Shown here: in pieces, positions 1 to 8,152 of the stretch | Numbering within the stretch: position 1 is the stretch's first letter | How the letters are laid out: the number at the start of each line of letters is the position of its first letter | Assembly (NCBI RefSeq): GCF_030269665.1 | Contig: NZ_BSTS01000003.1 | Location: forward strand, 1 to 64,000 | Length of the DNA stretch: 64,000 nucleotides | Origin: Actinomycetospora sp. NBRC 106375 | Lineage (GTDB): Bacteria > Actinomycetota > Actinomycetes > Mycobacteriales > Pseudonocardiaceae | Direction: 5' to 3' | Position numbers and translations under genes: made by a program | The notes under the pieces: generated by a model | Seen by the model: only the letters and a program-made list of their open reading frames with translations | Databases searched by the model: none | What the model was told of the DNA's origin: nothing

Positions 1-79
1 GCATCGCGTCCATCAGTCGCATCCTGGCCTGCCGCTTCCCCGCCATGGGCACACCCTCGGCGATGATCAGGCGACACAT
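1..79 (-). CDS. Possible 5' end of a leftward gene, cut by the window edge
   Basis: An open leftward frame starts at an ATG at 79 and runs off the edge. It has an in-frame ATG at 46 giving MAGKRQARMRLMDAM, preceded by a GAGGG-type ribosome binding site. About 26 codons are visible, basic and alpha-helical in character. No family can be assigned from so little. The rightward strand is also open to a TGA at 84-86, so the coding strand is not certain. Confidence 0.25.
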   Translation of the reverse strand, partial: MCRLIIAEGVPMAGKRQARMRLMDAM

Positions 80-121
80 ACGGTGAGACACGACCCGAGA
101 CAGAACTCATGGGACTAGACA

Positions 122-156
122 GCCCTCATGAGGGCGCCAACTGCTCACATGGGTCA
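122..156 (-). repeat. Gene-end repeat, truncated copy of the TATGTGAGC hairpin family
   Basis: On the plus strand, 132-156 reads GGGCGCCAACTGCTCACAT followed by GGGTCA. It is almost identical (one mismatch in 25) to 1616-1640. In both places the last three bases are the reverse complement of a TGA stop of a leftward gene. Here the second hairpin arm is missing and replaced by a 14-base perfect palindrome, GCCCTCATGAGGGC, at 122-135. It probably acts as a terminator for the VOC gene. Confidence 0.6.
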
Positions 157-570
157 GGACGACACCGCGACGTCCATGACCCACGTGACGCCGAAGCGGT
201 CGGTGAGCATGGCGTAGAGCGGGGACCACGGCGCCGGGCCGAGCGGGGTCCGCACCTCGGCGCCCCGGGCGAGGCCCTCGTAGAGCGCCGTGACCTCCTC
301 CGCGCTCTGCGCGCGCACCGAGACGAAGAACGACTCGGTGCCCCGGTCGAACGCCCGCGCCGACGGGACGTCGAACGCCATGACGTGGAACCCGCCCGGC
401 GCGGCGACCTCGCCCCACATCACCTGCTTCGCCTCGGCCGGGTCGGCGACCGCGCCGAGAGCCTCGTAGGTGACGATCGTCGGCTCCGCCCCGGCCACAC
501 CCGCGTAGAACTCGAGCGCCTCCCGGGCCTCGCCGCGGAAGTTCAGGTGGACGACGGTCTGCACGCTCAT
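154..570 (-). CDS. VOC-superfamily (PhnB/glyoxalase-like) protein
   Basis: This 138-residue protein has the size and sequence pattern of the PhnB-like branch of the vicinal oxygen chelate superfamily: an N-terminal VVHLNFRGEAREALEFY strand-helix, a central FHVMAFDVPSA segment, FVSVRAQSAEEV, and a C-terminal DRFGVTWVMDV motif. Such proteins are often annotated as 3-demethylubiquinone methyltransferase-like, but most have no tested activity and the substrate here is unknown. The ATG at 570 is preceded by a good GAGGAG site 7 bases away. The gene is divergent from a WYL regulator with a perfect inverted repeat between them, so it is the likely target of that regulator. Confidence 0.85.
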   Translation of the reverse strand: MSVQTVVHLNFRGEAREALEFYAGVAGAEPTIVTYEALGAVADPAEAKQVMWGEVAAPGGFHVMAFDVPSARAFDRGTESFFVSVRAQSAEEVTALYEGLARGAEVRTPLGPAPWSPLYAMLTDRFGVTWVMDVAVSS

Positions 571-614
571 GGTCTGGCTCCTCTTGTCGGCTGGTGAGGA
601 CCATGCTCGTCGAG

Positions 615-639
615 GAAGAGGCCAGCTTCTGGCCTCTTC
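615..639. promoter_or_regulatory. Perfect 11-bp inverted repeat, candidate operator
   Basis: GAAGAGGCCAG, a 3-base spacer CTT, then CTGGCCTCTTC. The arms are perfectly complementary. The site lies in the 78-bp gap between the divergent VOC and WYL-regulator genes and abuts the regulator's ribosome binding site at 642-647. Position and symmetry suggest the binding site of the neighbouring regulator. An RNA hairpin that masks the regulator's start is the alternative. Confidence 0.6.
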
Positions 640-648
640 TCGAGGAGA

Positions 649-1596
649 ATGGATGACGTGCACGAGACCTCCGCCCGCCTGCTCGCGCTCCTGTCGTTGC
701 TGCAGGCCCGCCGCGACTGGCCCGGCGGGCTGCTGGCCGAGCGCCTCGACGTCAGCCCGCGCACCGTGCGCCGCGACGTCGACCGGCTGCGCGAGCTCGG
801 CTATCCCATCCGGGCCACGAAAGGTCCCGACGGGGGCTACCGCCTCGACGCGGGCACCGACCTCCCGCCGCTGCTCTTCGACGACGAGCAGGCCGTCGCG
901 CTCGCCGTGGGCCTGAGGATCGCGGCGACGAGCGGGGTCGGCGTCGAGGAGGCGGCCGCCCGCGCCCTGGGCACCGTGCGCCAGGTGATGCCTGCGCGCC
1001 TGCGGCACCGGATCGACGGCTTGCCGGTCACGGCGATGGGCCCGTCGACCACCGTCGACCCGGCGGTCCTCACGGCGGTGGGCGACGCGGTGCGGGCCCG
1101 CGAGGTGCTGCGCTTCGGGTACTCCGACGATCCGCGCCGCGCCGAGCCCCACCACCTCGTGACCCGCGGCGGCCGGTGGTACCTCGTCGCCTGGGATCTC
1201 GACCGCGTCGACTGGCGCACCTTCCGCGTCGACCGGATCGACCCGCGTACCCCGACCGGCCCGCGGTTCGCCCCGCGCGAGGTGCCCGGCGGGGACGTCG
1301 CGGCGTTCGTGGCCGGGCGCTTCCGCGGCAACGAGGGTGCGGGCGACTGGCCCTGCCGCGGCGAGGCGGTCCTCGCGCTACCCGCGGCCGAGCTCGCCCC
1401 GTACGTCCGCGACGAGCTGGTCGAGGAGATCGACGCGAGCCACTGCCGGCTGGTGGCCGGGGCGTGGTCGTGGGTGGCCCTGGCCGCGCGCTTCGGCGCC
1501 CTCGGCGCCGACCTCTCCGCCGTCGCCCCCGCCGAGCTCCGTGACGCCTGCGTCACCCTCGCCGACCGCTACGCCCGCGCCACCGGTTCTCCGTGA
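649..1596 (+). CDS. HTH and WYL-domain transcriptional regulator (YafY/DeoR-like)
   Basis: The 315-residue protein starts with a winged helix-turn-helix (roughly residues 8-65, including LLAERLDVSPRTVRRDVDRL and a GPDGGYRL wing). A WYL domain follows (about residues 140-210, with FGYSDDPRRAEPHHLVTRGG and WYLVAWDLDR), then a C-terminal WCX-type region. This is the usual layout of ligand-responsive YafY-type regulators. The ligand is unknown. The ATG at 649 lies only 1 base after GAGGAG (642-647). The in-frame GTG at 658, giving a 10-base spacing, may be the true start. Its target is probably the divergent VOC gene and itself. Confidence 0.9.
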   Translation: MDDVHETSARLLALLSLLQARRDWPGGLLAERLDVSPRTVRRDVDRLRELGYPIRATKGPDGGYRLDAGTDLPPLLFDDEQAVALAVGLRIAATSGVGVEEAAARALGTVRQVMPARLRHRIDGLPVTAMGPSTTVDPAVLTAVGDAVRAREVLRFGYSDDPRRAEPHHLVTRGGRWYLVAWDLDRVDWRTFRVDRIDPRTPTGPRFAPREVPGGDVAAFVAGRFRGNEGAGDWPCRGEAVLALPAAELAPYVRDELVEEIDASHCRLVAGAWSWVALAARFGALGADLSAVAPAELRDACVTLADRYARATGSP

Positions 1597-1631
1597 GCAG
1601 TTGGCGCCCCTAGAGGGGCGCCAACTGCTCA
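1594..1631. terminator. Bidirectional terminator hairpin, full copy of the gene-end repeat
   Basis: An 18-bp perfect stem, TGAGCAGTTGGCGCCCCT, with a 2-base loop. Its first three bases are the TGA stop of the WYL gene, and its right side runs to within a few bases of the glcF stop (1638-1640). It serves convergent genes. The flank TATGTGAGC recurs at 26898. Confidence 0.8.
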
Positions 1632-1637
1632 CATAGG

Positions 1638-3035
1638 TCAGCCCATCTCCGGCGGCCGGACGCCGCGGATGGAGGCGTCGACGAGCTGGATCGGGTGGAG
1701 CATCGGCAGCTCGCCGCCCAGGTACTTCCGGATCTGCAGCAGGCAGCCCGGGTTGGCGGTGACGAGCGCGTCGGCGCCGGTGCCGCGGATGTTGTCGGCC
1801 TTGCGCTTCCCGAGCGCGCCCGCGGCCTCCGGCTGGAGCATGTTGTAGATCCCCGCCGACCCGCAGCAGATCTCCGCCTCGGGCAGCTCGACCAGCTCGA
1901 CGCCCGGGATCGCGCGCAGCACCCGCCGGGGCTCCGACCGGATCTTCTGCGCGTGCCCGAGGTGACAGGCGTCGTGGTAGACGACGGTCGCCTCGAGGGG
2001 GTGCCGGCGCGCCCGCGGGTCGGCGAGGGTCTCGTCGACCACCTCGGAGATGTCCCGGACCTTCGCCGCGAAGGCCTGCGCCCGCGACGCCCACGCCGGG
2101 TCGTCGGCGAGCAGCTCGCCGTACTCCTTCATCGACGAGCCGCAGCCCGCGACGTTCGTGGCGATCGTGTCCACCTCCGCCCGCTCGAAGGTCGCGATGA
2201 GCTTCTTCGCCCGCTCGATCGCCTCGGACTCGCGGCCGGCGTGCAGCCCGAGCGCCCCGCAGCACGTCTGCTCGCGCGGCGCGATGACGTCCCAGCCCTC
2301 GGCGGCGAGCACGCGCACGGTCGCCTCGTTGACCGGGTGGAAGAACACGTCCTGCACGCAGCCGGTGAGCAGGCCGACCCGACCCCGGCGCGGGCCGACC
2401 GCCGGCGTGCGGGCCGGGATGCGCGCGAAGGCGTCCCGCACCCGCACCGGCGGCAGCAGCGACTCCATCGCGACGAGCCGTTCCAGCCGCTGCGGCAGCC
2501 GGGCCATCAGCGCGTCCATCTTCTTCGGCCGCAGCTTCTGGTACAGCGCACCGCCGAGCGACGCCGCGCGCAGCCGCCGCGTGTAGGGGAACAGCGCGAA
2601 GATCGCCTCGCGGAACAGCCGGTCGGCCCGCGACCGCGTGACGTTCCGCTCGATCTGCGGGCGCGTGGCCTCGAGCAGGCGGTCGTACTGCACGCCCGAC
2701 GGGCACGCCGTCACGCACGCCATGCAGCCCAGGCAGCGGTCGATGTGGGTGGTGAACGCCCCTTCGAGCGGGATCTCGCCCTTCTCCGCCATCTCCATGA
2801 GGTAGATGCGCCCGCGCGGGGAGTCCATCTCCTCGCCCCACAGCGCGTACGTGGGGCAGGTGGGCAGGCAGAAGCCGCAGTGCACGCAGTCGTCGAGCAG
2901 CTCCTGCGCCGGCGGGTGGTGGTCGTCGAAGGACCCGAACCCGCCGCCGAGCACGTCGGCGCGTTCCGGTGCGGCCTTCTCGCCGCGCTCGGAGGAGAAG
3001 TCGGGGGTGGGGCCGCTGGTGGGGTGCGTGGTCAT
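1638..3035 (-). CDS. glcF: Glycolate oxidase iron-sulfur subunit GlcF
   Basis: This 465-residue protein carries two ferredoxin-like 4Fe-4S motifs near the N-terminus (CVHCGFCLPTCP and CLGCMACVTACP). Two cysteine-rich CCG domains follow, with TCCGALG and ICCGSAG, the arrangement of GlcF and related electron-transfer subunits. It passes electrons from the flavin subunits to the respiratory chain. Its ATG overlaps the stop of glcE as ATGA, so the genes are translationally coupled. It ends in the gene-end hairpin at 1594-1640. LutA/GlpC-type proteins share the CCG domain, but the glcDEF order supports GlcF. Confidence 0.92.
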   Translation of the reverse strand: MTTHPTSGPTPDFSSERGEKAAPERADVLGGGFGSFDDHHPPAQELLDDCVHCGFCLPTCPTYALWGEEMDSPRGRIYLMEMAEKGEIPLEGAFTTHIDRCLGCMACVTACPSGVQYDRLLEATRPQIERNVTRSRADRLFREAIFALFPYTRRLRAASLGGALYQKLRPKKMDALMARLPQRLERLVAMESLLPPVRVRDAFARIPARTPAVGPRRGRVGLLTGCVQDVFFHPVNEATVRVLAAEGWDVIAPREQTCCGALGLHAGRESEAIERAKKLIATFERAEVDTIATNVAGCGSSMKEYGELLADDPAWASRAQAFAAKVRDISEVVDETLADPRARRHPLEATVVYHDACHLGHAQKIRSEPRRVLRAIPGVELVELPEAEICCGSAGIYNMLQPEAAGALGKRKADNIRGTGADALVTANPGCLLQIRKYLGGELPMLHPIQLVDASIRGVRPPEMG

Positions 3036-4168
3036 GCGCTCACTCCGGTGGTCTCGGGCAGCGGCACCCAGGGGGCCAGGCGTCCGCGCCCGAAGCGCTG
3101 GTCGGGGTCGAGGGACGTGACGACGTGGCGCAGCAGGGCGGCCGACGCGGGCGCGGGCCCGAACGCGGGCAGCTCGGCTCCGGCGGGTCGCTGACGCAGC
3201 GAGGACGTCCCGCCGGCGTCGGCGACCCGGCGGTGCGCGGCGGCGACGACGTCGGGGTCGGCGGGCAGAGCCACGGTCGCGACGCCGGTGCGCGGGGAGA
3301 CGGTGACCTCGGCGGCGTCCGCGAGCCCGTCGAGCACCCCCGGCAGCGCCGCCGGGATGACGCCGAAGCGCAGCACCGCGCGGCCCTCGGGGCGCGCGCG
3401 GACCGCGGCGGCGTGCGCGTCCCACGCCGCGGTCGCGTCGTCGGGGGCCAGGAGCTCGCCGCCGACGATGTCGACGAGCCGCTGCGCCCGCGAGACGGCC
3501 CCGCGCTCGGAGCCCTCGACGAGCGAGAGCAGGCGGTCGGCGTGCCACTGGATCGCGGTCGGCTCGACCGGGGTGTCGGCCACCCGGCGGGCGAGGTCGG
3601 CCATCCCCGCGCGGTCGCACGGCACGGCGACCGTGGCCGTCGCCTGCGGGGTCGGGTGCAGGCGCAGGACGAGCTGCGCGAGCACGCCCATCGTCCCGTG
3701 CGCGCCGTGCAGGATCTTGGTGAGGTCGTAGCCCGCGACGTTCTTGATGACGTGGCCGCCGGAGCGGGCGACCGTGCCGTCGGCGAGCACGATCGTCGCC
3801 CCGATGACGAGGTCGCGCAGCGAGCCGTACTGCAGCGCGCGCGGCCCGGAGTCCGCGGTCGCGAAGAGCCCCGCGAGCGTGGCGCCCTCGGCGGCACGGG
3901 CGGGGTCGACGGCGACGCGCTGCCCGTGCTCGCCGAGCTCCTCCTGGAGCTGCGCGAACGGCGTGCCGGCCCGCACCTCCACGGTCATGTCGCCGGGGTT
4001 GTGGGTGACGATCCCGGTCAGCCCGGCGGTGGAGAGCACGGTGTCGGCCGGGGCGGGCGTGCCGGCCCAGTCGGCGGCCGTGCCGGCGCCGGCGACCCGG
4101 ACCGAGCCGGGGCGGTCGAGGACGGCGTCGCGGAGCTCGTCGAGCGAGCCCGGGGTCAGGGTGGTCAC
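3032..4168 (-). CDS. glcE: Glycolate oxidase FAD-binding subunit GlcE
   Basis: The 378-residue protein is a shortened FAD-binding PCMH-type oxidase resembling GlcE. It has SVRVAGAGTAADWAG near the start and LRDLVIGATIVLADG, GGHVIKNVAGYDLTK and GAHGTMGVLAQLVLRLHP in the FAD-binding core (roughly residues 90-170). It lacks the full C-terminal domain found in GlcD. The GTG start at 4168 overlaps the glcD stop by 4 bases (GTGA), and its own stop overlaps the glcF ATG. It acts with GlcD and GlcF to oxidise glycolate to glyoxylate. Confidence 0.9.
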   Translation of the reverse strand: MTTLTPGSLDELRDAVLDRPGSVRVAGAGTAADWAGTPAPADTVLSTAGLTGIVTHNPGDMTVEVRAGTPFAQLQEELGEHGQRVAVDPARAAEGATLAGLFATADSGPRALQYGSLRDLVIGATIVLADGTVARSGGHVIKNVAGYDLTKILHGAHGTMGVLAQLVLRLHPTPQATATVAVPCDRAGMADLARRVADTPVEPTAIQWHADRLLSLVEGSERGAVSRAQRLVDIVGGELLAPDDATAAWDAHAAAVRARPEGRAVLRFGVIPAALPGVLDGLADAAEVTVSPRTGVATVALPADPDVVAAAHRRVADAGGTSSLRQRPAGAELPAFGPAPASAALLRHVVTSLDPDQRFGRGRLAPWVPLPETTGVSA

Positions 4169-5616
4169 AGCCGCTCGATCACTCCGGCTTCCTCCAGGGG
4201 GTGCGGTCGGTACGGGCCGGGCTTCTCGCCGCAGAGCCGGGGCGTGGGGAAGACCTTCCCGGGGTTGCACCGCGAGTCCGGGTCGAACCCGAGCCGCACG
4301 CGGTGCATCACGGCCAGGTCGTCGGCGGAGAACATCCGCGGCATCGAGCACGCCTTGTCGGTGCCGATACCGTGCTCGCCCGAGAGCGACCCGCCGAGCT
4401 CGACGCACAACTCGGCGATCTCGGTGGAGAGCTGCTCGGCGGCGTGGTGCTCGCCGGCGGCCTCCGAGTACAGGACCAGCGGGTGCAGGTTGCCGTCGCC
4501 GGCGTGGAAGACGTTGGCCACGCGCAGCCCGGCGTCGCGGCCCATCTCGGCGATGCGGGTGAGCACCTCGGCCAGCCGGGTCCGCGGGACGACGCCGTCC
4601 TGGACGATGTAGTCGGGGCTGATCCGCCCGACCGCGGCGAACGCGGCCTTGCGCCCTTTCCACACCTTCTGGCGCTCCTCGAGCTCGGTCGGCACGTGCA
4701 GCCGCGTCGCGCCGTGGCGCTCGCAGATCGCGGTGAGGTGCTCGAACTCGGCGTCGACCTCGTCCGCGGGCCCGTCCAGCTCGATGATCAGCGCGGCCGG
4801 GGCGTCCACCGTCAGCCCGGCGCCGGTGGCGGCCTCCGAGGCCTCCATCGACAGCGAGTCCATCATCTCGACCGCGGCCGGGATGATCGCCGCGTCGACG
4901 ATGTCGCCGACGGTGTCGCCCGCGGCCTCGATCGACGGGAAGTCGGCCAGCACCGTGCGCACCGTCTCGGGCGTCTGGAGCAGGCGCACCGTGACCTTGG
5001 TGCAGATGCCGAGCGTGCCCTCGGAGCCGATGAACAGCCCCCGCAGGTCCGGCCCGGCCTGCTCGCCGGTCGGCCCGCCGAGGGTGATCATCGACCCGTC
5101 GGCGAGCACGACCTCCATCTCCAGCACGTGGTTGGTGGTGAACCCGTACTTCAGGCAGTGCGCGCCGCCGGAGTTCTCCGCGACGTTGCCGCCGATGGTG
5201 CACACCTGCTGGCTCGACGGGTCGGGCGCGTAGTACAGCCGGTGGGGCTTGGCGGCGGTCGAGATGTCGAGGTTGAACACCCCGGGCTCGAGCACCGCGC
5301 GCCGGTTCTCGACGTCGATCTCCAGGATCCGCCGCAGCCGCTGCAGCGAGATCACGACACCGTCCGCGACGGGCATCGCGCCGCCGGAGAGCCCGGTGCC
5401 CGCCCCGCGCGCGACGAACGGCATGCCGTACTTCGCGCACAGCTTCACCGCCCCGGCGACCTCCTCGGCGTCGCGCGGGAGCACGACCAGCGCGGGCACC
5501 TGCCGGAACCCGGTCAGGCCGTCGCACTCGTAGCTGCGCAGACCGACCTCGTCGGTGATCACCCCGTTGTCGGACAGGAGATCCGTGAACTCGCGAACCA
5601 TCGCGGCGTCGAGCAT
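4165..5616 (-). CDS. glcD: Glycolate oxidase FAD-linked catalytic subunit GlcD
   Basis: The 483-residue protein is a full-length FAD-linked oxidase. Its PCMH FAD-binding domain (about residues 30-215) contains PFVARGAGTGLSGGAMPVAD, CTIGGNVAENSGG and GSEGTLGICTKVTVRLL. The C-terminal FAD-oxidase domain has VANVFHAGDGNLHPLVLY and GSLSGEHGIGTDK. These fit GlcD and D-lactate dehydrogenase-type enzymes; the three-gene order favours glycolate. The ATG at 5616 follows a GGGAGGTAG site whose TAG is the stop codon of the upstream HAD gene (5621-5623), so all four genes form one tight operon. Confidence 0.9.
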   Translation of the reverse strand: MLDAAMVREFTDLLSDNGVITDEVGLRSYECDGLTGFRQVPALVVLPRDAEEVAGAVKLCAKYGMPFVARGAGTGLSGGAMPVADGVVISLQRLRRILEIDVENRRAVLEPGVFNLDISTAAKPHRLYYAPDPSSQQVCTIGGNVAENSGGAHCLKYGFTTNHVLEMEVVLADGSMITLGGPTGEQAGPDLRGLFIGSEGTLGICTKVTVRLLQTPETVRTVLADFPSIEAAGDTVGDIVDAAIIPAAVEMMDSLSMEASEAATGAGLTVDAPAALIIELDGPADEVDAEFEHLTAICERHGATRLHVPTELEERQKVWKGRKAAFAAVGRISPDYIVQDGVVPRTRLAEVLTRIAEMGRDAGLRVANVFHAGDGNLHPLVLYSEAAGEHHAAEQLSTEIAELCVELGGSLSGEHGIGTDKACSMPRMFSADDLAVMHRVRLGFDPDSRCNPGKVFPTPRLCGEKPGPYRPHPLEEAGVIERL

Positions 5617-5620
5617 GGTG

Positions 5621-6382
5621 CTACCTCCCCGTTCCGCTGCGTGACCGATCCTCGCCCGTGGAGCGCACGACCGCCACCAGGCGGCCGGGGTCGGCGAGGT
5701 CGGCGAAGACGTGCTCGGCGCCCGTCGCGTGCAGCTCCTCGACGCTCGAGCGCCCCGTCGCGACGGCCACCGCGACCGCCCCGGCCCGGTGGGCGGCCTC
5801 GACGTCGCGCGGGGTGTCGCCGACGACGACCATCGGCGGGGCGGCGCCGTAGCGCGCGGCGAGGGCGTCGCGGGCCTGCTCCACCACGCGGACCCGCTCG
5901 CCCGGGCCCTCGCCGTACCCGCCGAGGTCCAGGTCGATGGCTCCGTCGGCGAGGCCCACCGCCGTCAGCTTGGCGGTGGCGCCGACCCGGACGTTGCCGG
6001 TGGTCAGGGTCTGCACGACGCCGGGCAGCCCGGCGAGCGCCGCGACGGTGGCGTCGACGCCGGGCAGCGTGTGCGCGACGGCGGGGAGGTCCCCGGCGCG
6101 CCGGCGCCAGCCCTCGGCCACCGCGGCGATCATGTCGTGACCGAACGCGTCGCCCCGGGCGGCGACGGCCGCGGCGTCCTCGGCGTCCAGCGCATCCCGC
6201 AGCGCCTCGCCGATGAGCCAGTCGGTGTGCCCGCCCATCCGGATCGCGTCGAATCGTGCGGGGTGGCCGGTGACCTGCGTGAACGCGGCGCCGAGCACCT
6301 CGGTGCCGATCGTCCCGCCGAGCAGCAGCGTGCCGTCGACGTCCCAGCAGACCGCCACGTGCGGGCTCGACGTCACCGCCAC
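5621..6382 (-). CDS. HAD-superfamily hydrolase, phosphoglycolate-phosphatase-like
   Basis: The 253-residue protein has HAD motif I VCWDVDGTLL, motif II in QTLTTGNV, a conserved lysine in the middle, and motif III/IV PPMVVVGDTPRDVEAAHRAG. The helical cap between motifs I and II (about residues 20-110) matches subclass I phosphatases such as Gph. It is first in the operon with glcDEF, so removal of phosphate from 2-phosphoglycolate to feed glycolate oxidase is the natural inference. Sequence alone cannot fix the substrate. The GTG at 6382 is the first plausible start, with GAGG 8 bases upstream. Confidence 0.8.
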   Translation of the reverse strand: MAVTSSPHVAVCWDVDGTLLLGGTIGTEVLGAAFTQVTGHPARFDAIRMGGHTDWLIGEALRDALDAEDAAAVAARGDAFGHDMIAAVAEGWRRRAGDLPAVAHTLPGVDATVAALAGLPGVVQTLTTGNVRVGATAKLTAVGLADGAIDLDLGGYGEGPGERVRVVEQARDALAARYGAAPPMVVVGDTPRDVEAAHRAGAVAVAVATGRSSVEELHATGAEHVFADLADPGRLVAVVRSTGEDRSRSGTGR

Positions 6383-6554
6383 ACCTCAACATCTCCGCGC
6401 CGGTGCCGCAGGAGGTCGCCGCCGGAGCTCACAGCCGGGGACACCGTGCGGACCGAGGTCGTCGTGGCGGGTCGCCACCACCGGGACGGCGCCCGACGTG
6501 CGTCGCGCCCGGGCGGGCGAGCTGATCGACCGGGCCGCGTGACGAGCACCGAGG

Positions 6555-6613
6555 GTGGAGCGAGGGCGTCCCTCGCTGCCTCCGACGCAGCGAAGGACGC
6601 CCTCGCTCCCACC
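6555..6613. repeat. Long imperfect inverted repeat in an intergenic region
   Basis: GTGGAGCGAGGGCGTCC on the left pairs with GGACGCCCTCGCTCCCAC on the right, with one bulged G. A second inner pairing involves CTCGCTGC and GCAGCGAAG around a CTCCGAC loop. It sits in the 520-bp gap between the divergent HAD gene and ung, so it is not an obvious gene-end terminator. Confidence 0.6.
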
Positions 6614-6744
6614 CCGGCGCCGACGTTCCGGGTCGCCGCGTACGACGACCCGAGAGCGCGCCCACGCCGACGCGCCGATCCCGCGCTTCGGCGTCGACCG
6701 CGACGAGCCCTCGAGCCTCTGCTTCGCCCGCACGCTGGCCCTGA

Positions 6745-6813
6745 CGGAGATCACGGGCGTCGTGACGCACCTCGGGACGGCGTCGGGGTCGATGACGTCG
6801 CCCGTGATCTCCG
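6745..6813. repeat. 15-bp inverted repeat in the HAD-ung gap
   Basis: CGGAGATCACGGGCG at 6745-6759 is perfectly complementary to CGCCCGTGATCTCCG at 6799-6813 across a 39-base loop. The rest of the 6383-6902 gap contains no credible gene. The open frames in it lack codon bias and recognisable motifs. Confidence 0.6.
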
Positions 6814-6902
6814 GACGCGGGTTCGGGTGGGGTGCGGCGACGACGCGAGCGCGCGCTAGCGTCGCCGGGACCGTCAGCCCGTCCGGAGCGGAGGCTCGCA
6901 CC

Positions 6903-7583
6903 GTGGCCCGACCCCTCAGCGAGTCGATGGTGGCCGGCTGGGCCGAGGCGCTCGAGCCGGTCGCGGACACGGTCGCGGCGATGGGCGACTTCCTGCGCGC
7001 CGAGGTCGCCGAGGGACGCACGTACCTCCCGGCCGGGGCCAACGTGCTGCGCGCGTTCCAGCAGCCCTTCGAGCAGGTCCGGGTGCTGATCATGGGCCAG
7101 GACCCCTACCCCACGCCCGGGCACGCGGTCGGGCTGTCCTTCTCCGTGGCCCCGGACGTGCGCCCGCTGCCCAAGAGCCTGATCAACATCTTCCGCGAGT
7201 ACTCGAGCGACCTCGGCCACCCGCCGCCGAGCTCCGGCGACCTCTCGCCGTGGGCCGCGAACGGAGTGCTGCTGCTCAACAGGGTGCTCACCGTCGCCCC
7301 GGGGGCCCCGGGCTCCCACCGCAACAAGGGCTGGGAGAAGGTCACCGAGGCGGCCGTGGCGGCGCTGGTCGCGCGGCCGGACCAGCCGCTGGTCGCGGTG
7401 CTGTGGGGCCGGGATGCGCAGACGGTCAAGCCGCTGCTCGGCGAGGACGTCCCGACGGTCGAGACGGCGCACCCGAGCCCGATGTCCGCCGACCGCGGGT
7501 TCTTCGGCTCGCGCCCGTTCAGCCGCGTCGACGAGCACCTGACCGAGCTCGGGGACGACCCGGTCGACTGGCGCCTGCCCTAG
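6903..7583 (+). CDS. ung: Uracil-DNA glycosylase, family 1
   Basis: The 226-residue enzyme removes uracil from DNA as the first step of base excision repair. The catalytic water-activating loop [16 protein letters not shown] is intact. LLLNRVLTV and the C-terminal [19 protein letters not shown] loop match the uracil-binding and DNA-intercalation motifs of Ung. Length is normal for the family. The GTG at 6903 is preceded by GGAGCGGAGG. An ung gene also lies near recG in Mycobacterium tuberculosis, which supports the assignment. Confidence 0.95.
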   Translation: MARPLSESMVAGWAEALEPVADTVAAMGDFLRAEVAEGRTYLPAGANVLRAFQQPFEQVRVLIMGQDPYPTPGHAVGLSFSVAPDVRPLPKSLINIFREYSSDLGHPPPSSGDLSPWAANGVLLLNRVLTVAPGAPGSHRNKGWEKVTEAAVAALVARPDQPLVAVLWGRDAQTVKPLLGEDVPTVETAHPSPMSADRGFFGSRPFSRVDEHLTELGDDPVDWRLP

Positions 7584-7589
7584 GACGGT

Positions 7590-8030
7590 CTAGCGCCGGC
7601 CCCACCGCGACCGGCGGCGGCGCTGCGGGGCGAACATGCTCCAGCTCGCGGGCGGCGTGGTCTCCGGACGGTGCCGGCCCGCGCGGCGCCGGGCGAACAC
7701 GAGGCGCCAGAGGTCGGAGATCCGCCGGCGTGGGCGCGGCGCCACGACCGGCAACGACGGGCGGGCGAGCACCGGCGCGGACGAGGGGACGGCGGGCACC
7801 CCCGCCGGCGGCCACGGGCCCCAGCCGTCGCCGCCGTGCGCGACGGGCAGCGGGCCGGTGGGCGCGACGACCCCGGCCGACGTGGGCGGCACGGCCGTGG
7901 CGACCGGGGCGACGGGGGAGGGGGCCGCAGCGGCGTCCGCGCGCGCCTCGTCCTCGGTGAGCCGCTGGGAGGACACGCGGAGCGTCGCGGGAGCGCGTCC
8001 CGGAGCTCCTGGTCGTCCCGGCTGGCTCAC
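7590..8030 (-). CDS. Hypothetical proline- and alanine-rich protein with a basic C-terminus
   Basis: This 146-residue protein has no recognised domain. The first ~90 residues are rich in proline, alanine and valine. The last ~50 are strongly basic with two arginine clusters (RPRRRISDLWRLVFARRRAG and PQRRRRSRWGRR). The GTG at 8030 has a strong GGAGGT site five bases upstream, which supports real translation. It converges on ung with only 6 bases between stops. It might bind nucleic acid or a membrane surface, but that is a guess. Confidence 0.5.
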   Translation of the reverse strand: MSQPGRPGAPGRAPATLRVSSQRLTEDEARADAAAAPSPVAPVATAVPPTSAGVVAPTGPLPVAHGGDGWGPWPPAGVPAVPSSAPVLARPSLPVVAPRPRRRISDLWRLVFARRRAGRHRPETTPPASWSMFAPQRRRRSRWGRR

Positions 8031-8092
8031 GTGGACCTCCGTTCGTCGCTCTCCCCGACGTCGGCGACGGGTCCGATCCTGACCGACGTAGT

Positions 8093-8116
8093 GTGCAGAT
8101 GCAAGAACATCTGCAC
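8093..8116. promoter_or_regulatory. Perfect 9-bp inverted repeat upstream of the DUF397/XRE pair
   Basis: GTGCAGATG, six bases CAAGAA, then CATCTGCAC. It lies 37 bases upstream of the DUF397 gene start, in the promoter region between it and the divergent hypothetical gene. This is a good candidate for the XRE regulator's binding site and so for autoregulation of the pair. Confidence 0.6.
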
Positions 8117-8152
8117 CGCCTGAGAGCCGTTGCACGACCGGGGGGAGGTCGC

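Noticed and set aside
3032-5527. Single long leftward frame joining glcE with sequence antiparallel in frame to glcD
   Set aside because: glcE starts at GTG 4168 with a GTGA overlap. The upstream part of the frame is an out-of-frame read of glcD.
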